From: DATFRY01 sp035489015
GTDB taxonomy: Bacteria > Myxococcota_A > Polyangia > Haliangiales > Haliangiaceae
Length of the DNA: 64,000 nt
NCBI GenBank assembly: GCA_035489015.1
Contig: DATHKR010000149.1
Location: forward strand, 1-64,000
Direction of reading: 5' to 3'
Shown here: piece by piece, positions 47,626 through 57,489 of the stretch
Layout: each line of letters begins with the position of its first letter
How positions within the stretch are numbered: position 1 is the stretch's first letter
The notes under the pieces: model-generated
Seen by the model: the letters and a program-made list of their open reading frames with translations, nothing else
Told to the model about the DNA's origin: nothing
The model's database searches: none
Program-made: the position numbers and the translations under genes

Positions 47626-49428
47626 GTGAGCGCTACACCGAAGGGATACGATCCGGAGCTGTACCAGATGCGCCACAGCGCCTCGCACGTGATGGCGCAG
47701 GCGGTGCTGGAGCGGTTCGGCGGGGCTGGCCCGGTGCACTTCGCCGGCGGGCCTCCCATCGAGCACGGCTTCTACTACGACTTCGAGCTGCCCCGGCCGG
47801 TCGAACCGGACGACATCACGTGGCTCGAGCAGCGGATGAAGGAGATCATCCGCAAGGACCACCCGTTCCAGCTGGCCGAGGTGAGCCCGGACGAGGCCCG
47901 CGAGCTGTTCCGCGACCAGCCGTTCAAGATCGAGCTGATCGACGGCCTGACCGGCGGCAAGCTCGACGAGGACGGCAACCCGATCGAGGGAGCGCGCGGT
48001 CCGGTCCGCATCACCACCTACCAGCACGACAGCTTCCGCGACCTGTGCCAGGGGCCGCACGTCGAGCGGACCAGCCAGCTCAACCCCGACGCGCTCAAGC
48101 TGCTCCACTCGGCCGGCGCGTACTGGCGCGGCGACGAGCGGCGCCCGATGCTGCAGCGGATCTACGGGACGATCTGGCGGACCAAGGAGGAGCTCGACCG
48201 CTACCTGTGGGCGCGCGAGGAGGCGGAGAAGCGCGACCACCGGCGGCTGGGCAAGGAGCTCGAGCTCATCCACTTCGATCCGACCGCGCCCGGTATGCCG
48301 TACTGGCTGCCCAGGGGCACGCGCCTGTTCAACACCCTGGTCGACTTCTCGCGCCGCGAGCACGAGAAGCGCGGCTACCAGGAGATGATGGCGCCGCTGC
48401 TCAACGACAAGAGCCTGTGGGAGACCTCGGGCCACTGGGAGCACTACAAGGAGAACATGTTCGTCGTCCCGCTCGACGAGCACCGGACCTACGGCCTCAA
48501 GCCGATGAACTGCCCCAACGCGATGGTGGTGTTCCGGCTGAAGAAGCGCAGCTACCGCGAGCTGCCGCTCCGCCTGGCCCACACCGACGTGCTGCACCGG
48601 CACGAGCGGTCGGGGACCATGCACGGCCTCCTGCGGGTGCAGAAGTTCCAGCAGGACGACTCCCACATCTTCGTGGCCGAGGACCAGATCGAGGAGGAGT
48701 TCGGCCGGGTGTTCGACCTGGCCAACTTCATCTACGACGCGTTCGGGCTGACCTACACCATCCGCATGGGCACCCGCGGCGCGGGCTTCCTCGGCGAACC
48801 GGAGACCTGGGACCGCGCCGAGCAGATGCTCGAGCGGACCCTCGATCACTACCTGCCCGGCAAGTACCGGATCGAGGAAGGCGAGGGCGCGTTCTACGGG
48901 CCCAAGGCCGACATCCTCATGCAGGACGCGCTCGGCCGCGAGTGGCAGCTCGGCACCATCCAGCTCGACTACCAGCTGCCGGGCCGGTTCGGCTGCAAGT
49001 ACGTCGACAAGGACGGCAGCGAGAAGACCCCGGTCGTCATCCACCGCGCGCTGTTCGGCTCGCTCGAGCGCTTCATCGGCGTCCTCATCGAGCACACCGC
49101 CGGGGCGTTCCCGGTGTGGCTGGCGCCGACCCAGGTGATGATGATCCCGGTCACCGACGGCCAGGTGGAGTACTGCCGCCAGGTCGCGGCCGACCTGTAT
49201 GCCCGCGGCCTCCGGGTCGAGGTGGACGACTCCAGCGAGCGGATGCAGGCCAAGATCCGCGGCGCCCAGATGCAGAAGGTCCCCTACATGCTGGTGGTCG
49301 GCAAGCGCGAGGCGGCCAACCAGACCGTGGCGGTCCGCCTGCGCAGCGAGGAGAACCTGGGCGAGATGACCGTCGAGGCGTTCGCGGCCCGCGCGCAGGG
49401 CGTGATCAGCGAGCGGCGCGGCCTGTAG
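47626..49428 (+). CDS. thrS: threonyl-tRNA synthetase without TGS domain
   Basis: A 600-residue ThrRS. Editing domain motifs start at once: RHSASHVMAQAV, HFAGGPPIEHGFYYDF, LCQGPHV. The class II core has WLPRGTRLFNTL, MNCPNAM (zinc Cys), HTDVLHRHERSGTMHGL (zinc His), QKFQQDDSHIFV and VVIHRALFGSLER (zinc His, motif 3). The anticodon domain ends the protein. The N-terminal TGS domain (about 60 residues in E. coli) is missing, and upstream there is only the terminator. The start is GTG at 47626. Confidence 0.95.
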   Translation: MSATPKGYDPELYQMRHSASHVMAQAVLERFGGAGPVHFAGGPPIEHGFYYDFELPRPVEPDDITWLEQRMKEIIRKDHPFQLAEVSPDEARELFRDQPFKIELIDGLTGGKLDEDGNPIEGARGPVRITTYQHDSFRDLCQGPHVERTSQLNPDALKLLHSAGAYWRGDERRPMLQRIYGTIWRTKEELDRYLWAREEAEKRDHRRLGKELELIHFDPTAPGMPYWLPRGTRLFNTLVDFSRREHEKRGYQEMMAPLLNDKSLWETSGHWEHYKENMFVVPLDEHRTYGLKPMNCPNAMVVFRLKKRSYRELPLRLAHTDVLHRHERSGTMHGLLRVQKFQQDDSHIFVAEDQIEEEFGRVFDLANFIYDAFGLTYTIRMGTRGAGFLGEPETWDRAEQMLERTLDHYLPGKYRIEEGEGAFYGPKADILMQDALGREWQLGTIQLDYQLPGRFGCKYVDKDGSEKTPVVIHRALFGSLERFIGVLIEHTAGAFPVWLAPTQVMMIPVTDGQVEYCRQVAADLYARGLRVEVDDSSERMQAKIRGAQMQKVPYMLVVGKREAANQTVAVRLRSEENLGEMTVEAFAARAQGVISERRGL

Positions 49429-49444
49429 GGCGGGCGATCGGCCG

Positions 49445-50947
49445 CTACGTGCGGCTGACCGAGAGGCTGTCCTCGCGCAGGTAGTCCTTCTTCTTGCCGG
49501 ACGCCTCGCAGGCCAGCCGGGCCGCGCACCAGCCGGCCGCCATCTCGCCCTCGAGGCCGAGGCCCGGCAGGGTCTGGCTCGAGGCGATGGTGAACTGCTT
49601 CATGCCGACCTGGTAGGTGAGGCCGGCGACGCCCAGCAGCGGCTCGGGCGGCAGGCGCCACAGCGAGCGGGGCGGGACCGGATGCGACAGCTCGGCATGC
49701 ACGGCGGGGCCGCCGTGCGGCGCCTCGGGGCGGACCGACTCGTGCGGCGAGTGGACCAGGCGGACGTGCTCGGCGTAGAAGGGCATCACCTCCTCGAGCC
49801 GCTCGCGCATCCCGACCCGCAGCGCCGCCAGCGCCGCGTCGAGCGCGTTCACCTGGGGGACCGGGCAGACCGCCTGCACGGTGACCACCACGCGCCCCTC
49901 GGCGTCCGGCTGATCCGCGAACAGCGCGAACGCGTTGGTGCCGCCCAGCGGCGCGGCCGGGTCGAGCAGGACCAGCGCGTTGGAGCCGAGCCCCTCGGGC
50001 ACGCCGATCGCGTCGATCACGAGGTTGAGCGTGTAGCGGTAGGCGCCGATCTGGATCGTCTCGGCCACCTCGGTCAGCCGCCGGCGCAGCTTGCGGTCCG
50101 CCATGTCGGCCAGATCGGCGACCGGCATCGCGGCGATCACGTGGCCGGCGCCGAGCTCCTCGCCGCCGATCAGGCGCACGCCGGTGACCTTGCCCCACGA
50201 GGTGACCAGCGACTCCGGCTCCACGATCCGGACCTCGCCGTTGTGGCTGGCGAACTTGTCGAGGAAGATGGCGCGCAGCGCGTCCCAGTCGCCGGGCAGG
50301 TGGGCGATGCCCTGGCGCCACTCGGCGAACGCGCGCGCGCGCGCGACCGCGGTGAGCTCGGCCGGATCCGCGTTGGTGCCGAACACCGCGGGCAGGGACA
50401 GGAGCGCGCGGACCAGCGGGCTGTCGAGGCCGGCCTCCCACTCGTCGGCTGCCTCCATCACGCGCCCGGCCGCGCGGCCCAGCTCGCGCCGCTCCCAGAA
50501 CCCGGTCGGCGGCACGGGCACGTCGAGCGCGAAGATCGGCTCGAGCAGGGCCGCCACCTGGGCGGCGCGCTCGCTCGCGACCGCCAGGCCGCTGGCGTGG
50601 CCCAGCTCGCGCTCCGCCTCGCGCGCCAGCGCGGCGTCGTCGATGTCGATGGCCAGGCGCACGTCGGGCGCGAGCAGCTGGAACGCGGGCTGCGGGTGGA
50701 ACAGCTTGCGCTTGAGCAGGTGCTGGAAGTGGAGCTCGTCGAGCACGCGGCGGGTCGTCCCGCCGCCCAGGCCGACCAGCGGCAGCGGCTCGATCGGCAG
50801 GCGATGGGGGCCGAGCTGGTAGCTGGTCGTCGATCGACCGGAGATCGCGTAGAGGACCCGCATCCCGCGCCGGGCGCACAGGGTCGCCGCCACCATGCCG
50901 CTGAAGTCGTCGCCGAGGACGATGAGGTCGTAGTGGTTGGTCGGCAT
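49445..50947 (-). CDS. FAD/NAD(P)-binding oxidoreductase, CrtI/amine-oxidase-like
   Basis: A 500-residue protein with an N-terminal Rossmann fold YDLIVLGDDFSGMVAATLCARRGMRVL (cut here: GDDFSG). The usual GxGxxG is GDDFSG, with Asp replacing the second Gly, so dinucleotide binding may be weak or altered. Later motifs fit the phytoene-desaturase family loosely: GGGTTRRVLDEL, FIxx-like regions and a C-terminal GLEGEMAAGWCAARLA. It lies 20 bases after purN on the same strand; no pathway link is evident. Confidence 0.7.
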   Translation of the reverse strand: MPTNHYDLIVLGDDFSGMVAATLCARRGMRVLYAISGRSTTSYQLGPHRLPIEPLPLVGLGGGTTRRVLDELHFQHLLKRKLFHPQPAFQLLAPDVRLAIDIDDAALAREAERELGHASGLAVASERAAQVAALLEPIFALDVPVPPTGFWERRELGRAAGRVMEAADEWEAGLDSPLVRALLSLPAVFGTNADPAELTAVARARAFAEWRQGIAHLPGDWDALRAIFLDKFASHNGEVRIVEPESLVTSWGKVTGVRLIGGEELGAGHVIAAMPVADLADMADRKLRRRLTEVAETIQIGAYRYTLNLVIDAIGVPEGLGSNALVLLDPAAPLGGTNAFALFADQPDAEGRVVVTVQAVCPVPQVNALDAALAALRVGMRERLEEVMPFYAEHVRLVHSPHESVRPEAPHGGPAVHAELSHPVPPRSLWRLPPEPLLGVAGLTYQVGMKQFTIASSQTLPGLGLEGEMAAGWCAARLACEASGKKKDYLREDSLSVSRT

Positions 50948-50967
50948 GGCGATGGAGGACGACTGGT

Positions 50968-51576
50968 CTACCCCGGCAGGATCTGCACCCTCCGGCCCTC
51001 GATGCGCAGGCGGCCGGCGGCGAGCAGGCGGGCCGCCTCGGGCAGGAGCGCGTGCTCGTGGGCGCGGATCCGCTCGTGCAGGCTGGCCTCGTTGTCATCG
51101 TCGACCACCGGGACCACCGCCTGGAACACGATCGGGCCGGTGTCCACGCCGCTGTCGACCAGGTGCACGGTGCAGCCGGTCATCTTGACCCCGTAGTCGA
51201 GCGCCTGGCGCACCGCGTAGACCCCGGGGAAGGCGGGGCACAGCGCCGGATGGGTGTTGAGGATGCGCAGCGGGAACGCGCCGACGAAGTGATCGGTCAG
51301 GATGCGCATGAACCCGGCCAGCACCACCGCCTCGATGTCGGCGCTGCGCAGCTCGATGAGCAGCGCGTCCTCGAAGCTGCGCCGGTTGGGGTGACGCGTG
51401 TGATCGATGAGCACGGAGCGCACGCCGGCGGCGGCGGCGCGGGCCAGCGCCGGAGCGCCGGGCCGGTTGCACACCACCAGCGCGATCTCGGCGGGGGCGA
51501 GCGCGCCGCGCTGCTGGGCGTCGATCAACGCCTGCAGGTTGGAGCCCTGACCGGAGGCGAGGACGGCGAAGCGCAT
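50968..51576 (-). CDS. purN: phosphoribosylglycinamide formyltransferase
   Basis: GAR transformylase of purine synthesis using 10-formyl-THF. The 202-residue protein starts RFAVLASGQGSNLQ. Active residues are Asn107, His109 (RILNTHPALCP) and Asp145 (SGVDTGP). An ATG three codons earlier (51585) is possible; the one at 51576 matches the family. It is downstream of purM with about 10 bases between. Confidence 0.95.
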   Translation of the reverse strand: MRFAVLASGQGSNLQALIDAQQRGALAPAEIALVVCNRPGAPALARAAAAGVRSVLIDHTRHPNRRSFEDALLIELRSADIEAVVLAGFMRILTDHFVGAFPLRILNTHPALCPAFPGVYAVRQALDYGVKMTGCTVHLVDSGVDTGPIVFQAVVPVVDDDNEASLHERIRAHEHALLPEAARLLAAGRLRIEGRRVQILPG

Positions 51577-51587
51577 CCGTCCCATCC

Positions 51588-52628
51588 TCACACGAACGTC
51601 ACCTGGGCGGCACCGGGTGCGCGCCGGCGTACCGCGCCGACCACCGCGGCCGGCTGGCTCGCGGCGGCGAGCGCGGCGATCGCCCGGTCGGCGTCGGCCG
51701 GCGCCACCGCGACCACCATGCCGAGCCCGAGGTTGAAGGTGCGCCGCATCTCCTCCTCGGCCACGCCGGCCGAGGCGATGAGCGAGAAGACTGCCGGCAC
51801 CTCCCAGGTGCGCGGATCCAGCTCGATGGCGAGGTCGTCGCGGCGCAGCATGCGCGGCGGGTTCTCGATGAGGCCGCCGCCGGTCACGTGGGCCGCCCCC
51901 TTGAAGCGAACCCCGGCCTCGCCCAGCGCGGCCAGCGGACGCGCGTAGAGCCGGGTCGGGCGCAGGAGCTCGTCGGCCACGCTGGTCCCGTGCAGCTGGG
52001 CCGGCCGATCGGCGTAGGCGAGGCCGAGGCCCTCGAGCAGGACCTTGCGCGCCAGCGAGTGGCCGTTGGAGTGAAGCCCCGACGACGGCAGGCCGAGGAG
52101 CGCGTCGCCGACCTCGATGTCGCGGCCGTCGCGCAGGTCGCCGCGCTCGACCACGCCGACGCAGAAGCCGGCCAGGTCGTACTCCGACTCGGCGTAGAGC
52201 CCGGGTAGCTCGGCGGTCTCGCCGCCGAGCAGCGCGCAGCCGGCCTCGCGGCACGCCGACGCGATGCCGCGCACCACCTCCTCGGCGACGTCGACGTCGA
52301 GCCGCGCGGTGGCGAAGTAGTCGAGGAAGAACAAGGGCTCGGCCCCGGTCACGGCCACGTCGTTGACCGACATGGCGACCAGATCGACGCCGACCGTGTC
52401 GTGCCGCCCGGTCGCGAAGGCGGTCTTCAGCTTGGTGCCGACCCCGTCGGTGCCGCTGACCAGGACCGGGTCGCGGTAGCGCCCGGGGATGCCGCACAGC
52501 CCGGCGAACCCGCCGATCCCGCCCATCACCTCGGGTCGGGTGGCGGCGGCGGCGAGGGGGCGGATCCGCTGGACCAGGCGATCGCCAGCGTCGATATCGA
52601 CGCCGGCGTCCTTGTACGTCCAGCCCAT
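51588..52628 (-). CDS. purM: phosphoribosylformylglycinamidine cyclo-ligase
   Basis: AIR synthetase, 346 residues, forms the imidazole ring with ATP. Motifs: YKDAGVDIDAGD at the start, VSGTDGVGTKLK, DLVAMSVNDV, FFLDYFATARL, GGETAELPG, LPSSGLHSNGHSL, AHVTGGGLIENPPR and FNLGLGMV. First gene of purM-purN-oxidoreductase; divergent from the glycosyltransferase gene. Confidence 0.96.
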   Translation of the reverse strand: MGWTYKDAGVDIDAGDRLVQRIRPLAAAATRPEVMGGIGGFAGLCGIPGRYRDPVLVSGTDGVGTKLKTAFATGRHDTVGVDLVAMSVNDVAVTGAEPLFFLDYFATARLDVDVAEEVVRGIASACREAGCALLGGETAELPGLYAESEYDLAGFCVGVVERGDLRDGRDIEVGDALLGLPSSGLHSNGHSLARKVLLEGLGLAYADRPAQLHGTSVADELLRPTRLYARPLAALGEAGVRFKGAAHVTGGGLIENPPRMLRRDDLAIELDPRTWEVPAVFSLIASAGVAEEEMRRTFNLGLGMVVAVAPADADRAIAALAAASQPAAVVGAVRRRAPGAAQVTFV

Positions 52629-52745
52629 CGGCGCGAGGTTGCCCGCCGCCCGCCCGGGCGGTCAAGGCGAAACGCTGCGCTTCGCCCCGAGCGCCGGTGT
52701 TACGATGGGCGACCGACGTTGACAGGTCGTCCCGCGCAGCCTCTC

Positions 52746-53414
52746 GTGGTGGATCTCGTGGTCGTTGCGCGCAACTGCGCCGGATCGCTCGGTCCCACTC
52801 TCGCCGCGCTGCCGCCGCGCGAGCTTCGCTCCGTCGTGGTGGTCGACAGCGGCTCCACCGACGCCACGCCGCTGGTGGCGCGCGACGCCGGCGCGGTGCT
52901 CCTGCACGAGCGCGGCGCGGGCTACGGCGCCGCCTGCCGCCGCGCGGTCGCCCACCTCGAGACGCTGCCGCGCCCGCCCGATGCGGTCGCCTTCATGACC
53001 GGTGACGGCTCCAACGATCCGGCCGATCTACCGGCGCTGCTGTCGCCGATCCGCGCCGGCAACGCCGAGCTGGTCCTCGGCGTGGCGGCGGCCGGCGCGT
53101 CGGCTGGCGCGGCCGACCGGGTCGCGCTCGGCCTCATCGGGTTGCTCTACCGCCAGCGTTTCGGCGGGCTGGGCGCCTTCCGCGCGGTCCGCTTCCCGGC
53201 GCTGGTCGCGCTCGGCCTCAGCGACCGCGGCGACGCGTGGAACGTGGAGATGCAGGTCAAGGCGGTGCGCCTGGGCCTCCGCATCGCCGAGGTGCCGGTG
53301 TCGGTGCGCCCGGTCCATCTCCCGCCCGGGTCGCGCGCCGGTGAGCTGCGGCAGGCGGTGTCGTCCACCGGGCGCCGGCTGTTCCAGATCCTCCGCCACG
53401 CCACCGCTCGCTGA
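52746..53414 (+). CDS. family 2 glycosyltransferase
   Basis: A GT-A fold transferase of about 222 residues. VVDLVVVARNCAGSLG starts the nucleotide fold; VVVDSGSTDATP and GAGYGAACRRAV resemble dolichyl-phosphate mannose synthase types; TGDGSNDPADLP carries the metal-binding acid. The end has no membrane helix. The start is uncertain: GTG 52746 or 52749, or TTG 52719 (which is also a TTGACA). Divergent from purM. Sugar and acceptor unknown. Confidence 0.8.
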   Translation: MVDLVVVARNCAGSLGPTLAALPPRELRSVVVVDSGSTDATPLVARDAGAVLLHERGAGYGAACRRAVAHLETLPRPPDAVAFMTGDGSNDPADLPALLSPIRAGNAELVLGVAAAGASAGAADRVALGLIGLLYRQRFGGLGAFRAVRFPALVALGLSDRGDAWNVEMQVKAVRLGLRIAEVPVSVRPVHLPPGSRAGELRQAVSSTGRRLFQILRHATAR

Positions 53415-53467
53415 GCGGTTGTCGGCCCACCGTCCGGTGAGACATACTCGCAAGGCGAGGGGGGCGG

Positions 53468-54130
53468 ATGTCCGACTTCGGACTGCTCGAGCGCTACGTC
53501 TACGAGTACGAGCCCGGGACGGTGGTGTTCCGGGAAGGGGAACCCGGCCGCCAGATGTACGTCATCCAGAGCGGCAAGGTCGAGATCAGCCGCGAGATCG
53601 GAGCGCGCCACCAGGTGCTCGCGGTCCTGCCGGCCGGCGAGTTCTTCGGCGAGATGGCGATCATCAACGACCGCCCGCGCTCGGCCACCGCCACGGTGCG
53701 CGAGCAAGCCCGCCTCCTGGTCATCGACGACAACACCTTCGAGGCGATGCTGAGCCGCAAGGCCGAGATCGGGGTGCGGCTCATCAAGGTGCTGGCCGCG
53801 CGGCTGGAGCGGGCCAACCAGCAGGTCGAGCTGCTGCTGCTCCGCCACTCGAACCACCGCGTGGTGCAGTGCCTGCGCCGGCTGGCCGAGGAGTTCACCG
53901 TGCCGGGCGCGGCGGCGGTCTACATCCCGCTGCCCCACACCGAGATCGCCCACCGGGTGGCGCTGCCGGCCGACGAGGTGATGGACATCCTGCAGCGCCT
54001 GGCTCTGGCGCGCCTGGTGGTCCATTCGTCGGAGGCGAGCCTCGACGGGGACGGCTATCTGGTGCCCGAGGTGGGCCGGCTGCTCGAGTTCCTCGAGTTC
54101 CTCGAGCTGCGCGATCGCTTCAGCGACTGA
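53468..54130 (+). CDS. cyclic-nucleotide-binding, Crp-like regulator
   Basis: A 220-residue protein. The beta roll (15-120) has GTVVFREGEPGRQMYVIQSG, LPAGEFFGEMAIINDRPRSATA, including the RSA phosphate turn. A C-terminal helix-turn-helix-like part (about 150-200, HTEIAHRVALPADEVMDIL) is weakly similar to Crp wings, so DNA binding is likely but not certain. It faces a pseudo-receiver gene with six bases between stops. Confidence 0.86.
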   Translation: MSDFGLLERYVYEYEPGTVVFREGEPGRQMYVIQSGKVEISREIGARHQVLAVLPAGEFFGEMAIINDRPRSATATVREQARLLVIDDNTFEAMLSRKAEIGVRLIKVLAARLERANQQVELLLLRHSNHRVVQCLRRLAEEFTVPGAAAVYIPLPHTEIAHRVALPADEVMDILQRLALARLVVHSSEASLDGDGYLVPEVGRLLEFLEFLELRDRFSD

Positions 54131-54136
54131 GACCCG

Positions 54137-54460
54137 TCAGGCGGCGATGACGCCGTCGCGGATCTCGATCGCCTTGCGCACGAGGCGCGAGCGGTCGTCG
54201 TTCTTGGAATGGATCAGGGTCTCGATCTCGGGAGCCATCTGGCGCAGCTCCTTGGCCAGCTCGAGAGGATCCTTTCCGGTCAAGATCGACGAGATGAAGA
54301 CCACCAGAAAGGCCCCCTCCCAGATCTGACGGACCGCCTCGGAGGCCGAGTCGGCCTGGACCACCCGGAAGCCCTCAGCGTCGAGTGCGCGGGCTAGTTC
54401 CTCGCGATCACTCGCGATCTCATCGACAATCAGGACCCGGTCGGCAGACTGTTCACTCAT
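54137..54460 (-). CDS. receiver-like domain lacking the phosphoacceptor Asp
   Basis: A 107-residue receiver fold: RVLIVDEIASDREELARAL, then FRVVQADSASEAVR. The acidic pair is Asp13-Glu14, but the strand normally ending in the phosphorylated Asp reads VVFISSILTGKDPLEL, so Ser57 takes its place. The KP motif is also absent (IHSKNDDR). It is probably a phosphorylation-independent pseudo-receiver acting by binding. It overlaps nothing; upstream gap of 163 bases is shared with accD. Confidence 0.8.
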   Translation of the reverse strand: MSEQSADRVLIVDEIASDREELARALDAEGFRVVQADSASEAVRQIWEGAFLVVFISSILTGKDPLELAKELRQMAPEIETLIHSKNDDRSRLVRKAIEIRDGVIAA

Positions 54461-54623
54461 GTCGCGTCCAAAAGCAGGAGGCCGAGATCACCGCACCATC
54501 GTCTAAGATTCGACAAGCACTCTGTTTTTCATATCAGACTTGCCAGCCGCGCGGAAGAAAAATGGCTGCCCTTCCTCGGCGCCGGTTGCGCGGTTCGCCT
54601 GTTATTGGGTAGAAGGGCCACCG

Positions 54624-55514
<891 letters not shown>

Positions 55515-55516
55515 TC

Positions 55517-56827
55517 ATGTCTGCCGCGGCCGACCACGAGCACGACCGCGATCGCGACTACGAGGTGCTCCTGGCGCGCCTCTACTCGGCGCAGCGCTTC
55601 GGGATGAAGCTTCAGCTGGATCGGATGACGAGCTGCCTGGAGCGGCTCGGCTGGCCGCAGTCGCGCTTCAGCGCGGTCATCCAGGTCGCCGGCACCAACG
55701 GCAAGGGGTCGACCACGGCGTTCACCGAGTCGATGCTGCGCGCCTCCGGTCTGCGCACCGGCCTGTACACGTCCCCGCACCTGTCGCGGCTGTCGGAGCG
55801 GTTCCGGGTCGGCGGCGAGGAGCTGGCTCCCGAGGCGCTGCTCGAGGCGGACCGCGCGGTGGCGTGCGCCGCGGCCGCGGCCGGGTTCGACCTGACGTTC
55901 TTCGAGCGGCTGACCGCGATGGCGGTGTGGGCGTTCTCGAACATGGGCGTGGAGGTGGCGGTGCTCGAGGTCGGCATGGGCGGGCGGCTCGACGCGACCA
56001 CCGCGGTCGGCGCCGACGTGGCGGCGGTGACCGGGGTCGCGCTCGACCATCAGGAGCACCTGGGCGCGACGCTGGCCGAGATTGCCGGCGAGAAGGCCGG
56101 CATCTTCCGGCGCGGGCAGCTCGCGGTGGTGGGCGCGTCGGGTGAGGCGGAGGCGGTGCCGCTCCTCTGCAATCACGCGCGGCGCGCCGGGGTGGAGGCG
56201 CTGACCGTGATCGACGAGGCGGCGATCGCGGCGGTGCCGGATCAGCTCGGCCTCTTCGGCGCGCACCAGCGGGCCAACGCGGCCTCGGCGCTGGCGGTGG
56301 TCTCGCACCTGGAGGCGCGGCTCGGCCGGGCGATCCCGCCGGCGGCGCGCCGGCGCGGCCTGGCCGACTGCCGGCTGCTCGGCCGGATGGAGACGATCGG
56401 CGACGCGCCGCTGGTCGTGGTCGACGGCGCTCACAACCCGCAGGCGGCGCGGGCGCTGGCCGCGGCGGCGCGCGAGCTCAGACCGGCGGGGCGATGGGTG
56501 CTGGTGCTGGCGGTGTCGCGCGACAAGGACGCCGGCGCGATCGCGGCGGAGCTGGCCGGCTTGGCCGACGAGATCGTGGTGACCGAGACGGCCAGCGATC
56601 GCGCCCTCGCGGCCGGTGCGGTGGCCGACGCGGTCCGGGCCGCGACGCCGGATCGCCCGGTTCGGCGCGCCCCGGACGTGGCCAGCGCGCTGGCGCTGGC
56701 GCGAGACCTGGCCGGGCCCGACGGCGCCGTGCTGGTGGCCGGCTCGCTGTTCCTGGCCGGCGAGGCGCGCCAGGTGCTGTGCGGCGAGCGCGCCGATCCG
56801 CGGCGGGTGAGCGATCCGCTCCCCTAG
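55517..56827 (+). CDS. folC: folylpolyglutamate / dihydrofolate synthase
   Basis: A Mur-ligase-like ATP enzyme, 436 residues, that adds glutamate to folates. AGTNGKGSTTAF is the ATP loop; GLYTSPHLSRLSERF, EVGMGGRLDATT, DHQEHLG, EIAGEKAGIFR, and VDGAHNPQAARAL follow. No start ambiguity. Coupled with accD. It ends with GSLFLAGEARQVL. Confidence 0.95.
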   Translation: MSAAADHEHDRDRDYEVLLARLYSAQRFGMKLQLDRMTSCLERLGWPQSRFSAVIQVAGTNGKGSTTAFTESMLRASGLRTGLYTSPHLSRLSERFRVGGEELAPEALLEADRAVACAAAAAGFDLTFFERLTAMAVWAFSNMGVEVAVLEVGMGGRLDATTAVGADVAAVTGVALDHQEHLGATLAEIAGEKAGIFRRGQLAVVGASGEAEAVPLLCNHARRAGVEALTVIDEAAIAAVPDQLGLFGAHQRANAASALAVVSHLEARLGRAIPPAARRRGLADCRLLGRMETIGDAPLVVVDGAHNPQAARALAAAARELRPAGRWVLVLAVSRDKDAGAIAAELAGLADEIVVTETASDRALAAGAVADAVRAATPDRPVRRAPDVASALALARDLAGPDGAVLVAGSLFLAGEARQVLCGERADPRRVSDPLP

Positions 56828-56904
56828 GGGTGTGGCGCCGCGATTGGCCCGTCGGCCGGGTCGCGGCGGTTGCGCCGGGGCGGGCACGCGCATACGATCG
56901 AGCG

Positions 56905-57474
56905 ATGCGCCGGGGTGGGAAGGCGCTCGTGCTCGCTCTGGTCCTGGCGGCAGGCGGCGAGCTCCGGGCGCAGGAGCAGGAACAGGAGCAGGCGGCTCCG
57001 ACGGCCGAGAAGCCGGCCGGAACCTATCAGGGCGTCGCGCCCGGCGAGGGCGTGGCCGCGCACCCGCCGCGCCGCGGCCGCACGCCGACGGTCACCTGGC
57101 TCGGCTTTCAGCCCCAGCCGGGCGGCGCGGCTCGCGTGTTCGTGCAGCTCGATCGCGATGTGTCGCACGCGCAGGAGGTCCGCGGCGGCGAGCTGGTGAT
57201 CTCGCTCGCGGGCGCGCGGGTGGCGCGCAGCAACACCGAGCGGTTCCTCGACACTCGCTTCTTCGACACGCCGGTCGAGCGGGTCTCGATCGAGCGCGCG
57301 CGGCGCCGGCCGGGCGGATCGAAGCGCGGCCGCGGCCTCGAGCTGGTGGTTCGCTTCAAGAACCCGGCCGACGCGCGGGAAGCGGCGGTCGAGATGGCCA
57401 CCCGCAAGGACGGCTACACCTACCTCACCGTCGACGTGACGCGCGATCGCGCGGCGGCGGCGGCGAAGCCGTAG
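56905..57474 (+). CDS. exported AMIN-like domain protein
   Basis: A 189-residue exported protein. The signal peptide (about 1-22) ends near LRAQ, followed by a Gln/Glu-rich stretch and Pro-rich basic linker. The folded part (about 60-180) has VTWLGFQPQPGGAARVFVQLDRDVSHAQ, GGELVISLAGARVARSN and FDTPVERVSIE, the layout of the AMIN domain of PilQ and amidases that binds cell wall. No enzyme domain follows. Located after folC with a 77-base gap. Confidence 0.68.
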   Translation: MRRGGKALVLALVLAAGGELRAQEQEQEQAAPTAEKPAGTYQGVAPGEGVAAHPPRRGRTPTVTWLGFQPQPGGAARVFVQLDRDVSHAQEVRGGELVISLAGARVARSNTERFLDTRFFDTPVERVSIERARRRPGGSKRGRGLELVVRFKNPADAREAAVEMATRKDGYTYLTVDVTRDRAAAAAKP

Positions 57475-57489
57475 GGCTCCCGGGTCGGG

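Noticed and set aside
52719..52724. TTGACA as promoter for the glycosyltransferase
   Set aside because: No -10 box at 16-18 bases downstream; it more likely is part of the coding or leader sequence.
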